This document shows, piece by piece, positions 8,654 through 16,558 of a DNA stretch of 40,423 nucleotides. Source of the DNA: Pseudomonas viridiflava (GTDB taxonomy: Bacteria > Pseudomonadota > Gammaproteobacteria > Pseudomonadales > Pseudomonadaceae); the NCBI RefSeq assembly GCF_900582195.1, contig NZ_UTHA01000256.1, forward strand, positions 1 through 40,423. Direction: 5' to 3'. The notes under the pieces are model-generated. The model was not told where the DNA came from and made no database searches. It worked only from the letters and a program-made list of their open reading frames with translations. Numbering within the stretch: position 1 is the stretch's first letter; every line of letters starts with the position of its first letter. Position numbers and translations under genes: made by a program.

Positions 8654-9586
8654 ATGGATCGCCCGCGTTTTCGAAAAGCATTTTTATCGCCACGCTTCTG
8701 GCCGCTCTGGTGCGGTCTGGGGCTTTTGTGGCTGATCGTGCAGTTGCCGTATCCGGCCTTGCTGACCATCGGTCGAGTTTTGGGCGCCTTGATGTATCGC
8801 GTCGCCGGCGACCGGCGGCGCATCGCCAAGCGCAATCTTGAGCTGTGCTTCCCGGAAAAATCCGCCGCCGAGCGCAAACGCCTGCTCAAGGAGAATTTCG
8901 CCTCCACCGGCATCGCCTTTTTCGAAATGGCCATGAGCTGGTGGTGGTCGCGTGAACGTCTGGCCAAGCTGGCCCACGTTGAAGGCCTGGAGCATTTGCA
9001 AAAGGCCCAGCGCGAGGGCAAAGGCGTGATCCTGATGGCCGCGCATTTCACCACGCTGGAAATCGGCGCAGCGTTGCTCGGCCAGCAGCACACCATCGAC
9101 GGCATGTACCGCGAGCACAAGAATCCGTTGTTTGACTATGTTCAGCGTCAGGGTCGCGAGCGGCACAATCTCGATTCGCTGGCGGTGGAGCGTGACGACG
9201 TGCGCGGCATGCTCAAGCTACTGCGCTCCGGTCGCGCGATCTGGTACGCACCGGATCAGGATTACGGCGCCAAGCAGAGCATCTTCGTGCCGCTGTTCGG
9301 TATTCAGGCGGCGACCGTGACGGCGACGACGAAATTCGCCCGTCTCGGCAAGGCGCTGGTGGTGCCGTTCACTCAGGAACGTCTGGCTGACGGCAGCGGT
9401 TATCGGTTGGTGATTCATCCGCCGCTGGAAGATTTCCCCGGTGAAACCGAAGAGGCCGACTGCATTCGCATCAATCAGTGGGTCGAGAGCGCCTTGCGCG
9501 CCTGCCCCGAGCAGTACCTGTGGGCGCATCGACGCTTCAAGAGCCGTCCACCGGGCGAGCCGAAGTTGTACGCCAAACGCCGCTGA
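8654..9586 (+). CDS. lpxL: Lipid A lauroyl acyltransferase (LpxL/HtrB)
   Basis: Inner-membrane acyltransferase of 310 aa that adds a secondary acyl chain to Kdo2-lipid IVA or its precursor from acyl-ACP. An N-terminal membrane anchor covers about 12-45. The catalytic HX4E motif is at H131-E136 (AAHFTTLEIG). YAPDQDYG and a C-terminal LWAHRRFKSRP are further family hallmarks. The start at 8654 is supported by GGA about 9 bases upstream and by family length. It diverges from minC and is followed 33 bp later by the patatin-like gene, so the two may form one transcript. Which of the two Pseudomonas HtrB paralogues this is cannot be decided here. Confidence 0.92.
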   Translation: MDRPRFRKAFLSPRFWPLWCGLGLLWLIVQLPYPALLTIGRVLGALMYRVAGDRRRIAKRNLELCFPEKSAAERKRLLKENFASTGIAFFEMAMSWWWSRERLAKLAHVEGLEHLQKAQREGKGVILMAAHFTTLEIGAALLGQQHTIDGMYREHKNPLFDYVQRQGRERHNLDSLAVERDDVRGMLKLLRSGRAIWYAPDQDYGAKQSIFVPLFGIQAATVTATTKFARLGKALVVPFTQERLADGSGYRLVIHPPLEDFPGETEEADCIRINQWVESALRACPEQYLWAHRRFKSRPPGEPKLYAKRR

Positions 9587-9619
9587 ACCAATCACTGACA
9601 AGCACCATGGAGTGTTGCG

Positions 9620-10792
9620 ATGAGCCCAGCTGAACCGGTTACAGGGTTGATTCTTTCCGGCGGCGGGGCTCGGGCGGCGTATCAGGTGGGGGTGTTGGCA
9701 GCGATTGCCGAGTTGCTGCCGTTGGGTGCTGACAATCCGTTTCCGGTGATCGTCGGTACCTCGGCCGGGGCGATCAACGCCGTCAGCCTGGCCAGTGGCG
9801 CGACGGATTTTCGCGCCGCCATCGAACGTCTCACCTTGTTCTGGCAAGGCTTTCGCAGCCACCGCGTATTGCGCAGTGACTGGCCCGGGGTTATCCGTCA
9901 GGCCAGTCGCTTTGTCAGTCACAGCCTGCTCGGTCTCGGTCGGCAACTGCCGGTGGCGCTACTCAACAGTTCGCCACTGCGCGAACTGCTCAATGAAAAA
10001 CTGCACATGCCCGGCATCGCCGAATCGATCGCGCGCAAGCAATTGCATGCGGTGGCGGTGACTGCGTTCGGCTATGAGTCGGGGCAAGCGGTGACGTTCT
10101 ATCAGGGCGGCGGCACGATCGACTCATGGCTGCGCCATCGGCGCATTGGTGTGCCGACGCAGCTGTCGGTGGATCACCTGCTGGCCAGTTCGGCGATTCC
10201 GTTGTTGTTCGCGCCGGTGAAAATTGGTGATGAATATTTCGGTGACGGCGCCGTGCGGCAATCAGCACCGATCAGCCCGGCATTGCATTTGGGCGCGAGC
10301 CGGGTGCTGGTGGTGGGGGTCAGCGGCAACCCGCGCGGGGTTGATCCGCAGCAACCGCAGGAGCGCGCCTACACCGGCCAGCAGCCGACGCTGGCGCAGA
10401 TTGGCGGGCACATGCTCAACAGCACGTTCATTGACAGCCTCGAGAGCGACATCGAGTTGCTCCAGCGCCTCAACCAGTTCAGCCACCTGGTGCCCGCCGG
10501 CACGCCGACACGCGAGTTGGGTGTGGCGCCGGTGGAGGTGCTGGTGATTTCGCCGAGTCAGCCGATCGACGAGATTGCCGCGCGGCATCGCCAGGAATTG
10601 CCGGCGGCGTTGCGTTTGTTTCTGCGTGGGCCGGGGGCGACCAAGACCAGTGGGGCGGGGGTGTTGAGTTATCTGCTGTTCGAGGCGGGGTATTGCAGCG
10701 AGTTGATTGATCTGGGGCGCAGGGATGCGTTGGCCAAGCGCGAGGAGCTGTGCCGGTTTTTGGGCATATCCGAGGCGGTGATTCCGGCTTGA
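9620..10792 (+). CDS. Patatin-like phospholipase/esterase
   Basis: Protein of 390 aa with a Ser-Asp catalytic dyad of the patatin family. The oxyanion loop GGGARAAYQVG begins at residue 14, the nucleophile motif GTSAG is at 46-50 (S48) and the DGA motif with the catalytic aspartate is at 209-211. No signal peptide is evident, so it is probably cytoplasmic or peripheral at the membrane. GGAGTG lies just before the ATG. The C-terminal region beyond the patatin core (about 290-390) is a bacterial extension, as seen in other proteobacterial patatin proteins of this length. It follows lpxL by 33 bp, and a role in membrane lipid turnover is an inference from that position. Confidence 0.9.
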   Translation: MSPAEPVTGLILSGGGARAAYQVGVLAAIAELLPLGADNPFPVIVGTSAGAINAVSLASGATDFRAAIERLTLFWQGFRSHRVLRSDWPGVIRQASRFVSHSLLGLGRQLPVALLNSSPLRELLNEKLHMPGIAESIARKQLHAVAVTAFGYESGQAVTFYQGGGTIDSWLRHRRIGVPTQLSVDHLLASSAIPLLFAPVKIGDEYFGDGAVRQSAPISPALHLGASRVLVVGVSGNPRGVDPQQPQERAYTGQQPTLAQIGGHMLNSTFIDSLESDIELLQRLNQFSHLVPAGTPTRELGVAPVEVLVISPSQPIDEIAARHRQELPAALRLFLRGPGATKTSGAGVLSYLLFEAGYCSELIDLGRRDALAKREELCRFLGISEAVIPA

Positions 10793-10810
10793 GATTTGTG
10801 GTGCTGCCAT

Positions 10811-10904
10811 TCGCGAGCAAGCTCGCTCCCACAGGGTTCGGTGTCGAATGCGCAATTTGCAATCAACATAGAATCACTGTGGCAGCGAGCTTGCTCGCGA
10901 AGGC
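10811..10904. repeat. Inverted REP pair
   Basis: TCGCGAGCAAGCTCGCTCCCAC at 10811-10832 faces GTGGCAGCGAGCTTGCTCGCGAAGGC at 10879-10904; the right copy carries one change (GGCAG for GGGAG). It lies between the convergent ends of the patatin-like gene and the first Tsx-like gene. Confidence 0.85.
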
Positions 10905-10925
10905 GTCCTTGCGGACGCCGCCGGA

Positions 10926-11711
10926 TCAGAAGTGGAACTTCACCAGGAAGCTAGTGGTGCTCTGATTGGTCTTGAACGCACCGGTGTCGTCGATGCCGTA
11001 CTTGTCTTTCCAGTAGTCGTATTCAACACCGACATACAACTGCTTCTCGCCGAAACTCAGCGCCTTGCCCAAGTCGTATTTGACCTGTGGGTTGAAGTGC
11101 AAGTTGGCGTGGTAATCGCCTTTGGAGTTGGAGTCGTTGTCGGTGACCCAGTCCATGAAGCCGTCGATCAGGATGTCCGACTTGCCGACCGGGATGGTGT
11201 AGGACCAGACCGGGGTGATCTGCCAGACATTGTCACCGGCGCGAGCACCCTGGGTGTGACGCTGGTAGAAGTTCAACTGGAAGTAGTCGAAGCCCGGGAT
11301 CGCCAGGTCGAAGCCTGGACCGATCAGGTACGACTCGGTGTCGCCTTCGCCGAACTCGTAAGTCATCGCCAACAGGACGTCTTTGATCGGGCCGAACTCG
11401 ATCTTCTGGTCAAGCACTTTGCCCAGCGAGATGCGCGGGCTGAACTCACCGTAGTAGGTGTTCGGACCGTTGCTGAAGTCCTTGCCACCGTTGTAGAAGA
11501 TCTTGTCGAAGAAAAAGAAGTTATCCCCATACGTCCACGCATCGGCGTGCTCGAAAGTGACGGTCTGCTGGATGCGCGGGTTGACCTGGAAGTCCTTGCC
11601 ATACAGGTAGGTCAGGCTGTTGTTCTGCCACTGCAGCAGACCCTCGGCCATGGCCTGGCCGCCGGCCAGCATCGATCCCGCGAGCATCAGGCTGGTGCAC
11701 ATACGTTTCAT
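10926..11711 (-). CDS. Tsx-type outer membrane nucleoside channel, copy 1
   Basis: Beta-barrel protein of 261 aa of the Tsx/OmpK nucleoside-specific channel family. A signal peptide covers 1-22 (ending GGQAMA). The mature part alternates aromatic and polar residues in barrel strands and ends in phenylalanine (LVKFHF), the usual outer-membrane assembly signal. It is very similar in length and along its sequence to the neighbouring gene at 12086-12871; both contain EFGPIKDVLLAMTYE and a YLIGPGFDL segment. It sits at the end of the urate gene cluster, so passage of urate, allantoin or nucleosides across the outer membrane is likely. GGGAG precedes the ATG. Confidence 0.85.
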   Translation of the reverse strand: MKRMCTSLMLAGSMLAGGQAMAEGLLQWQNNSLTYLYGKDFQVNPRIQQTVTFEHADAWTYGDNFFFFDKIFYNGGKDFSNGPNTYYGEFSPRISLGKVLDQKIEFGPIKDVLLAMTYEFGEGDTESYLIGPGFDLAIPGFDYFQLNFYQRHTQGARAGDNVWQITPVWSYTIPVGKSDILIDGFMDWVTDNDSNSKGDYHANLHFNPQVKYDLGKALSFGEKQLYVGVEYDYWKDKYGIDDTGAFKTNQSTTSFLVKFHF

Positions 11712-12085
11712 TCGGTTGCTCCCAAAGTAGGTGTTCCACGTTTATTTTTTTTAAGATCGGCGCTCTGGTGTGGCGCCTTTTTTCGTTGCTGCAAAAGTCA
11801 TCCGATCGGTCAGCTTCGTTGCTGTTAGCAAGAGCCGAGCCAAGGCTTTCGAAAAGCAAAAAAACACCCGCTCGGCTGCTGAAAAACAGTCGATTGAGTG
11901 TGTTTTCGGGATGCCTCGGTACTGACCGGGGCCGGGATAAGTTGGCTTTTCGGTCAGGAATTAAATCCGGGCTTTTTTTTAGACCGAATTCAAGAGGCCG
12001 CGGAGAATACTGACTCAACGGCCAGCTCTCAAGTGCCCCGCAACAGAGCACCGACGACAGGCATGGGGCACGGTTGCGGGCCATC
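11712..12085. other. Intergenic region between the two Tsx-like genes
   Basis: There is no gene in these 374 bases. They contain a candidate sigma-54 promoter for copy 1 (11827-11843, minus strand). A small hairpin at 11759-11777 (GGCGC/GCGCC) is followed by six or more T on the plus strand. Several A- and T-runs are present around 11745-11752 and 11965-11975. The T-run hairpin is oriented to stop plus-strand, not tsx, transcription. Confidence 0.5.
11827..11843 (-). promoter_or_regulatory. Candidate sigma-54 promoter of Tsx-like copy 1
   Basis: The minus strand reads TTGGCTCGGCTCTTGCT. The GG and GC doublets are separated by the obligatory 10 bases, and only one core position differs from TGGCACG-N4-TTGCT. 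The start of transcription would lie about 105 bp before the ATG. Sigma-54 control would fit nitrogen-regulated purine uptake. Confidence 0.4.
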
Positions 12086-12871
12086 TTAGAAATGCACCTT
12101 TACCAGCAGGCTGGCGGTGTTCTGATTGGTGTCGAAGTTGTGGGTGTTTTCGACGCCGTATTTGTTTTTCCAATAGCTGTATTCGGTGCCGACATACAGT
12201 TGCTTGTGGCTCCAGCCCAGGGCTTTGCCCACGTCATATTTGATCTGCGGGTTGATGTGCAGGTTGGCGTGATAGGTGCCGCGCGAGTTCTCATCGTTGT
12301 CGACTACCCAATCAAGGTAGCCGTCGATCAGCACATCGGAATTGCCTAAAGGAAAGCTGTAGGACCAGCCGGGGGTGATCTGCCAGACGCCGTCACCGGG
12401 ACGCGGGCCTTCGGTCTGGCGGCGGAAAATGTTTAGGGTGACGTAGTTGAAGCCAGGCACTTTGAGGTCGAAGCCAGGGCCGATCAGGTAGGCCTCGCTG
12501 TCGCCTTCGCCGTACTCGTAAGTCATCGCCAGCAAGACGTCTTTGATCGGGCCGAACTCGAGCTTCTGGTCGAAGATCTTGCCGAACGAGAAGCGCGGGG
12601 TGAATTCACCGTAGAAAGCGTGGGGGCCTTTGTTCGCGTCTTCTTTGCCGTTGTAGAAGATCTTGTCGACGAACAGGAAGTTGTCGCCGTACTTCCATTT
12701 GTCGGCGTGCTCGAAGGTTAGCGTCTGCTGGATCGACGGGTTGATTGCGAAATTCTTGCCGTACAGATAGCTGAGACTGTTGGTTTGCCACAGCAGTAAA
12801 TCACCGGCCATGGCCTGACTCGCGGCCAGCAGGCCGCCACTCAACAGAACGCTGGTTTGAGTGCGAATCAT
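12086..12871 (-). CDS. Tsx-type outer membrane nucleoside channel, copy 2
   Basis: Second 261-aa Tsx/OmpK-like barrel in tandem with the one at 10926-11711. The signal peptide covers 1-22 (ending ASQAMA) and the last residues are LVKVHF. Conserved stretches include SLSYLYGKNF near the N-terminus, EFGPIKDVLLAMTYE and YLIGPGFDLKVPGF. The copies differ mainly in loops, for example QRHTQGARAGDN against RRQTEGPRPGDG, as expected for a barrel with changed solute preference. AGGGAG precedes the ATG. It lies downstream of the urate permease gene across a REP pair. Confidence 0.85.
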   Translation of the reverse strand: MIRTQTSVLLSGGLLAASQAMAGDLLLWQTNSLSYLYGKNFAINPSIQQTLTFEHADKWKYGDNFLFVDKIFYNGKEDANKGPHAFYGEFTPRFSFGKIFDQKLEFGPIKDVLLAMTYEYGEGDSEAYLIGPGFDLKVPGFNYVTLNIFRRQTEGPRPGDGVWQITPGWSYSFPLGNSDVLIDGYLDWVVDNDENSRGTYHANLHINPQIKYDVGKALGWSHKQLYVGTEYSYWKNKYGVENTHNFDTNQNTASLLVKVHF

Positions 12872-12923
12872 CTGTTGCTCCCTCTTGTTTTTATTGTTGA
12901 GGCAGGGTGTTGCACAGTCCCTG

Positions 12924-13010
12924 TGAGAGCGAGCTTGCTCGCGAAGGCGTTCTTTCAGTCAACTGATGGGTTGAATGTCATACCGCTTTCGCGAGCAAGC
13001 TCGCTCCCAC
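12924..13010. repeat. Inverted REP pair
   Basis: GTGAGAGCGAGCTTGCTCGCGAAGGC at 12924-12949 faces GCTTTCGCGAGCAAGCTCGCTCCCAC at 12985-13010. It lies between the permease stop and the start of Tsx-like copy 2. Confidence 0.85.
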
Positions 13011-13030
13011 AGGGATAATCGGTAATGCTG

Positions 13031-14383
13031 TTAATGTGCGTGGCAGTCGTTGATCGCCGCACGCTCTTTGCCGCCGAGAATGTTGAAGAGCAGGTTCAGC
13101 GTCAGCGCGCTGAGCGTGGCCATCGCGATGCCGCTGTGGGTAATCGGGCTCATCCACATCGGCAGGTGCGCGAAGAACTCCGGACGCACCACCGGGATCA
13201 GGCCCATGCCGATGCTCACCGCCACCAGCAACTGGTTGCGACGGTCGCCGATGTCGGCCTCCTGGAGAATCTTGATGCCGGTCGCGGCGACCATGCCGAA
13301 CATCGCAATCGCTGCGCCGCCGAGAACGGCCGGTGGAATCGATGCCACAAGGAATGCGGCTTTCGGCAACAGGCTCAACACGATCAGCAAACCACCGGCA
13401 ACGATGGTCACCGAGCGGCAGCGCACGCCGGTCATCTGCACCAGACCGATGTTCTGCGCGAACGAGGAGTGGGTGAAGGTGTTGAAGAAACCGGCGAAAA
13501 ACGACGCGCCGGCATCACACAGCAGACCGCGACGTAGCATGCGTGGGCAGACTTCCTGGCCGGTGATCTTGCCCAGCGCGAGGAACATCCCGGTGGACTC
13601 GACAAAGATGATCACCACCACCAGGCACATCGACAGGATCGGCGCGAGTTCGAATTTCGGCATGCCGAAATGCAGCGGGGTGACGAACTGAACCCATGGC
13701 GCGCTGGCCATGCCGCTCAGGTCGACCATGCCGATCGCGCCGCACAGCAGGTAGCCGAAGCACATGCCGATCAACACGGAAATATTGACCCAGAAACCGC
13801 GCATAAAGCGGTGGATCAACAGAATGGTGCCCAACACCAGAGCGGCGATGGCCAGATAAATCGGTGAGCCGAATTGTGCAGCGGCGGCACCGCCACCGGC
13901 CCAGTTCACGGCCACGGGGAACAGCGACAAACCGATCGAGGTGATGACCGTGCCGGTCACCAGCGGCGGGAAGAAGCGCACAACCTTGGACATGAACGGC
14001 GCGATGATCATGCCAAAGAAACCGGCGGCGATCGTTGCACCGAATATGCCTTGCAGGCCGATACCGGGCATGCCGGCCATGGCGACCATGCTGCCGACCG
14101 CAGCGAAACTGGCGCCCATCATCACCGGCATACGGATGCCCATCGGGCCGATGCCCATGGACTGCACGATGGTGGCGATGCCGGCGACCAGCAGGTCGGC
14201 GTTGATCAGGAAGGCAATTTCTTCACGACTCAGGCCAGCGGCCTGTCCAATGATCAGCGGCACCGCGATGGCACCACCGTACATCAGCAGAACATGTTGC
14301 AAACCGACCAGGATCAGTTGCAAAAGGGGCAAGCGCTGAATGGCGGGTGCGTCGGGGATGCGCGCTTTGGACAGCTCGGACAT
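13031..14383 (-). CDS. uacT: NCS2 family urate/xanthine permease (UacT/XanP type)
   Basis: Inner-membrane nucleobase:cation symporter of 450 aa in the NCS2 family with about 14 hydrophobic segments. SFAQNIGLVQMTGVRCR carries the conserved QNxG...T motif that shapes the substrate site, and VESTGMFLALGKITGQ matches the family's transmembrane segment 8. The sequence is close to E. coli UacT (YgfU) as I remember it, including LVTGTVITSIGLSL and THSGIAMATLSALTLNLLFN. Lying directly downstream of puuD in the urate cluster, it most likely imports urate, perhaps also xanthine. GAGGTG stands 5-10 bases before the ATG. A REP pair separates it from puuD. Confidence 0.85.
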   Translation of the reverse strand: MSELSKARIPDAPAIQRLPLLQLILVGLQHVLLMYGGAIAVPLIIGQAAGLSREEIAFLINADLLVAGIATIVQSMGIGPMGIRMPVMMGASFAAVGSMVAMAGMPGIGLQGIFGATIAAGFFGMIIAPFMSKVVRFFPPLVTGTVITSIGLSLFPVAVNWAGGGAAAAQFGSPIYLAIAALVLGTILLIHRFMRGFWVNISVLIGMCFGYLLCGAIGMVDLSGMASAPWVQFVTPLHFGMPKFELAPILSMCLVVVIIFVESTGMFLALGKITGQEVCPRMLRRGLLCDAGASFFAGFFNTFTHSSFAQNIGLVQMTGVRCRSVTIVAGGLLIVLSLLPKAAFLVASIPPAVLGGAAIAMFGMVAATGIKILQEADIGDRRNQLLVAVSIGMGLIPVVRPEFFAHLPMWMSPITHSGIAMATLSALTLNLLFNILGGKERAAINDCHAH

Positions 14384-14474
14384 GCAACACCTCGGATCTT
14401 TTTATTCTTGTGATTAACAGCTGCCGGGTTGCTCACAGCTGTTTCTTTGCATCAGGTCGACCGCGTTGCGGCCA

Positions 14475-14540
14475 TTCGCGAGCAGGCTCGCTCCCACAGG
14501 AAATACGCGATCTCTGTGGGAGCGAGCCTGCTCGCGAAGC
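14475..14540. repeat. Inverted REP pair
   Basis: TTCGCGAGCAGGCTCGCTCCCAC at 14475-14497 faces GTGGGAGCGAGCCTGCTCGCGAAGC at 14516-14540. It lies between the puuD stop and the permease start, so a transcript covering both genes would carry it. Confidence 0.85.
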
Positions 14541-14548
14541 TTTGTTGC

Positions 14549-15862
14549 TTAGTTGGTCTGTGCTCCCTGGGCAATCCATGCACCGATCAGGTCACGTTCC
14601 TGCTGGGTCATCTGCGTGATGTTGCCCAGTGGCATGATCTGCGTGGTGATGGCTTGCGCCTGGATGCGCGCCGCGTTCTGACGGATCTGCTCAGGGGTGT
14701 CGAGCATCACACCCGCTGGCGCTGCGCTGAACAACGGGCTGGTTGGTTTGGCCGAATGGCAAACCGCGCAACGTTCTTGAATCACGGTGTGCACTTTGTC
14801 AAAGCCAGGACCAGCGTTGGCGGCTTGCGCCGGTGCTGCGGCAGGTTCAGCCGATGCTGCGGGTGCCGCCGCTTCAGCCGGTTTCGCGCCACCGCCCAGT
14901 GCAGTTTCCGGCAGCGGTTGGTACTCGATTTTTGCCGGCGCCTTGGCCACTTCCGGTGCGGTCGACATCGGCATCGGGCCGGTGACGTACGCCAGACTGA
15001 TCATGCCTACCGCTGCCACTGGCAGAGTCCAGGCAAACTTGTGGCTGTCGTGACGGGTGTTGAAGTAGTGACGCACCAACACCGCCAACACCGCGATCCC
15101 GGCGAGGATCAACCAGTTGTACTGGCTGCCATAGGTGCTCGGGAAGTGGTTGCTGATCATGATGAACAGCACCGGCAGGGTGAAGTAGTTGTTGTGACGC
15201 GAACGCAGCAAGCCTTTGGCCGGCAGCGCCGGATCCGGCGTGCGGTTCTCGGCAATCGCCGCCACCAGTGCACGCTGCGCCGGCATGATGATGCGGAACA
15301 CGTTACCGACCATGATCGTGCCGATGATCGCGCCGACGTGCAGGTACGCACCACGACCGCTGAACACTTTGCTGAAGCCATACGCCGCGCCGATGATCAG
15401 CACGAACAGAATGAAGCCCAGCAGAGCAGGGCGTTTGCCCAAAGCCGAGTCGCACAGGAAGGAGTAGATGAACCAGCCGATAAACAGCGAGCCGATACCG
15501 ATGGCCACGCCTTCAGGGCCGCTCAGGGTGCTGCCCGGTGCCAGCAGGTAGAGCGTTGGATTGGAGTAGAACACCACGCACAGCAGCGCGATACCCGACA
15601 TCCAGGTGAAGTAGGCTTCCCATTTGAACCAGTGCAGGTTCTCCGGCATCGCCGGTGGGGCCAGTTTGTATTTTTCGAGGTGATAGATACCGCCACCGTG
15701 GATCGCCCACAGGTCACCGGCCAGGCCGGTTTTCGGGTTGACGCGGTTGAGGTTGTTCTCCAGCCAGACGAAGTAGAACGACGCGCCGATCCAGGCCACG
15801 CCAGTAATCATGTGAACCCAGCGTACGCTCAGGTTCAGCCATTCCAACAGATGTGCTTCCAC
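14549..15862 (-). CDS. puuD: Urate hydroxylase PuuD (membrane protein with cytochrome c domain)
   Basis: Protein of 437 aa that oxidises urate to 5-hydroxyisourate at the inner membrane, replacing the soluble uricase of other organisms. The first part, about 1-280, holds roughly eight membrane helices with HMITGVAWIGASFYFVW near the N-terminus. An Ala/Pro-rich linker follows (about 310-350). The C-terminal domain is a c-type cytochrome with the haem motif CAVCH at 365-369 and a probable axial Met410 in QIMPLGN, so electrons should pass to the respiratory chain. The start is GTG at 15862, supported by AGAGGT upstream. It lies 51 bp downstream of allA on the same strand. Confidence 0.92.
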   Translation of the reverse strand: MEAHLLEWLNLSVRWVHMITGVAWIGASFYFVWLENNLNRVNPKTGLAGDLWAIHGGGIYHLEKYKLAPPAMPENLHWFKWEAYFTWMSGIALLCVVFYSNPTLYLLAPGSTLSGPEGVAIGIGSLFIGWFIYSFLCDSALGKRPALLGFILFVLIIGAAYGFSKVFSGRGAYLHVGAIIGTIMVGNVFRIIMPAQRALVAAIAENRTPDPALPAKGLLRSRHNNYFTLPVLFIMISNHFPSTYGSQYNWLILAGIAVLAVLVRHYFNTRHDSHKFAWTLPVAAVGMISLAYVTGPMPMSTAPEVAKAPAKIEYQPLPETALGGGAKPAEAAAPAASAEPAAAPAQAANAGPGFDKVHTVIQERCAVCHSAKPTSPLFSAAPAGVMLDTPEQIRQNAARIQAQAITTQIMPLGNITQMTQQERDLIGAWIAQGAQTN

Positions 15863-15913
15863 AGTCTTTACCTCTCGCCTGTCACTCTTGTTGTCGAGTG
15901 ATCAGACCTTCTC

Positions 15914-16417
15914 TTATTGGTGGGGGGCGAGGATCAAACGCTCATCCTCTTTGAAAAAATGCTCATCGCAGTTATTGCCTGTGCCACTGCGATCAACCAC
16001 CAGGAAGTCATCCCGCTTTTCGATCGTCAGCACCGGGTGGTGCCAGACGCCGCGATGGTAATTGATGCCCTGCCTGCCGTTGGTGACGAAGGCGCGGACC
16101 AAGCCTGATACAGGTTCATCGCCAACTGGCGCGACCACGATCAGAAAGGGGTTGCCGAGCAGCGGTATGAAAGCCTGGCTGCCCAGCGGATGGCGTTCCA
16201 GCATGCAAACGGTTAGCGGCATGTCCTGCGCGTCGGCGCGGAAGATGCTGATGATCGCGTTGTCCTCAGGCTGAGCGGTTTCGACCGTCGCCAGTTTATG
16301 GAAGCGCATGGTCGAACCGTTGTTGATCATGAAGTGATCGCTGCCGTCGGTTTCGATCACGTCACCGAAAGGGGCGAAGGCTTCTTTGGTCAGCGGTTCA
16401 ATCGTTAGTGTGCGCAT
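15914..16417 (-). CDS. allA: Ureidoglycolate lyase AllA
   Basis: Protein of 167 aa, cupin-like, that splits (S)-ureidoglycolate into glyoxylate and urea, the last step of this pathway. Family marks are FAPFGDVIE near residue 14, FMINNGSTMRFHKLA, LERHPLGSQAFIPL, and NGRQGINYHRGVWHHPVL near the middle of the C-terminal half; these match E. coli AllA closely. AAGAAGA lies before the ATG. It is followed by puuD at 51 bp and preceded by alc across 141 bp that carry a large palindromic repeat, which could affect read-through between the two. Confidence 0.93.
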   Translation of the reverse strand: MRTLTIEPLTKEAFAPFGDVIETDGSDHFMINNGSTMRFHKLATVETAQPEDNAIISIFRADAQDMPLTVCMLERHPLGSQAFIPLLGNPFLIVVAPVGDEPVSGLVRAFVTNGRQGINYHRGVWHHPVLTIEKRDDFLVVDRSGTGNNCDEHFFKEDERLILAPHQ

Positions 16418-16438
16418 GCTGTTCTTCTTTTCGTTGAG

Positions 16439-16550
16439 TGATCGTTCCCACGCTCTGCGTGGGAATGCAGCCCGTGACGCTCCGCGTCACATCCAAAGCG
16501 GACGCAGAGCGTCCAGTGATGCATTCCCACGCAGAGCGTGGGAACGATCA
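16439..16550. repeat. Compound palindromic repeat between alc and allA
   Basis: The outer arms at 16439-16469 and 16520-16550 are perfect 31-base inverted repeats (starting TGATCGTTCCCACGCTCTGC). Each arm is itself a hairpin (CCCACGC/GCGTGGG). Two more small hairpins, GTGACGC/GCGTCAC and GGACGC/GCGTCC, lie in the 50-base centre. It differs from the REP family elsewhere in this window. Confidence 0.85.
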
Positions 16551-16558
16551 TTGCGGTG

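Noticed and set aside
11759..11784. Hairpin with T-run as a terminator for Tsx-like copy 2
   Set aside because: The T-run follows the stem on the plus strand, whereas copy 2 is transcribed on the minus strand.
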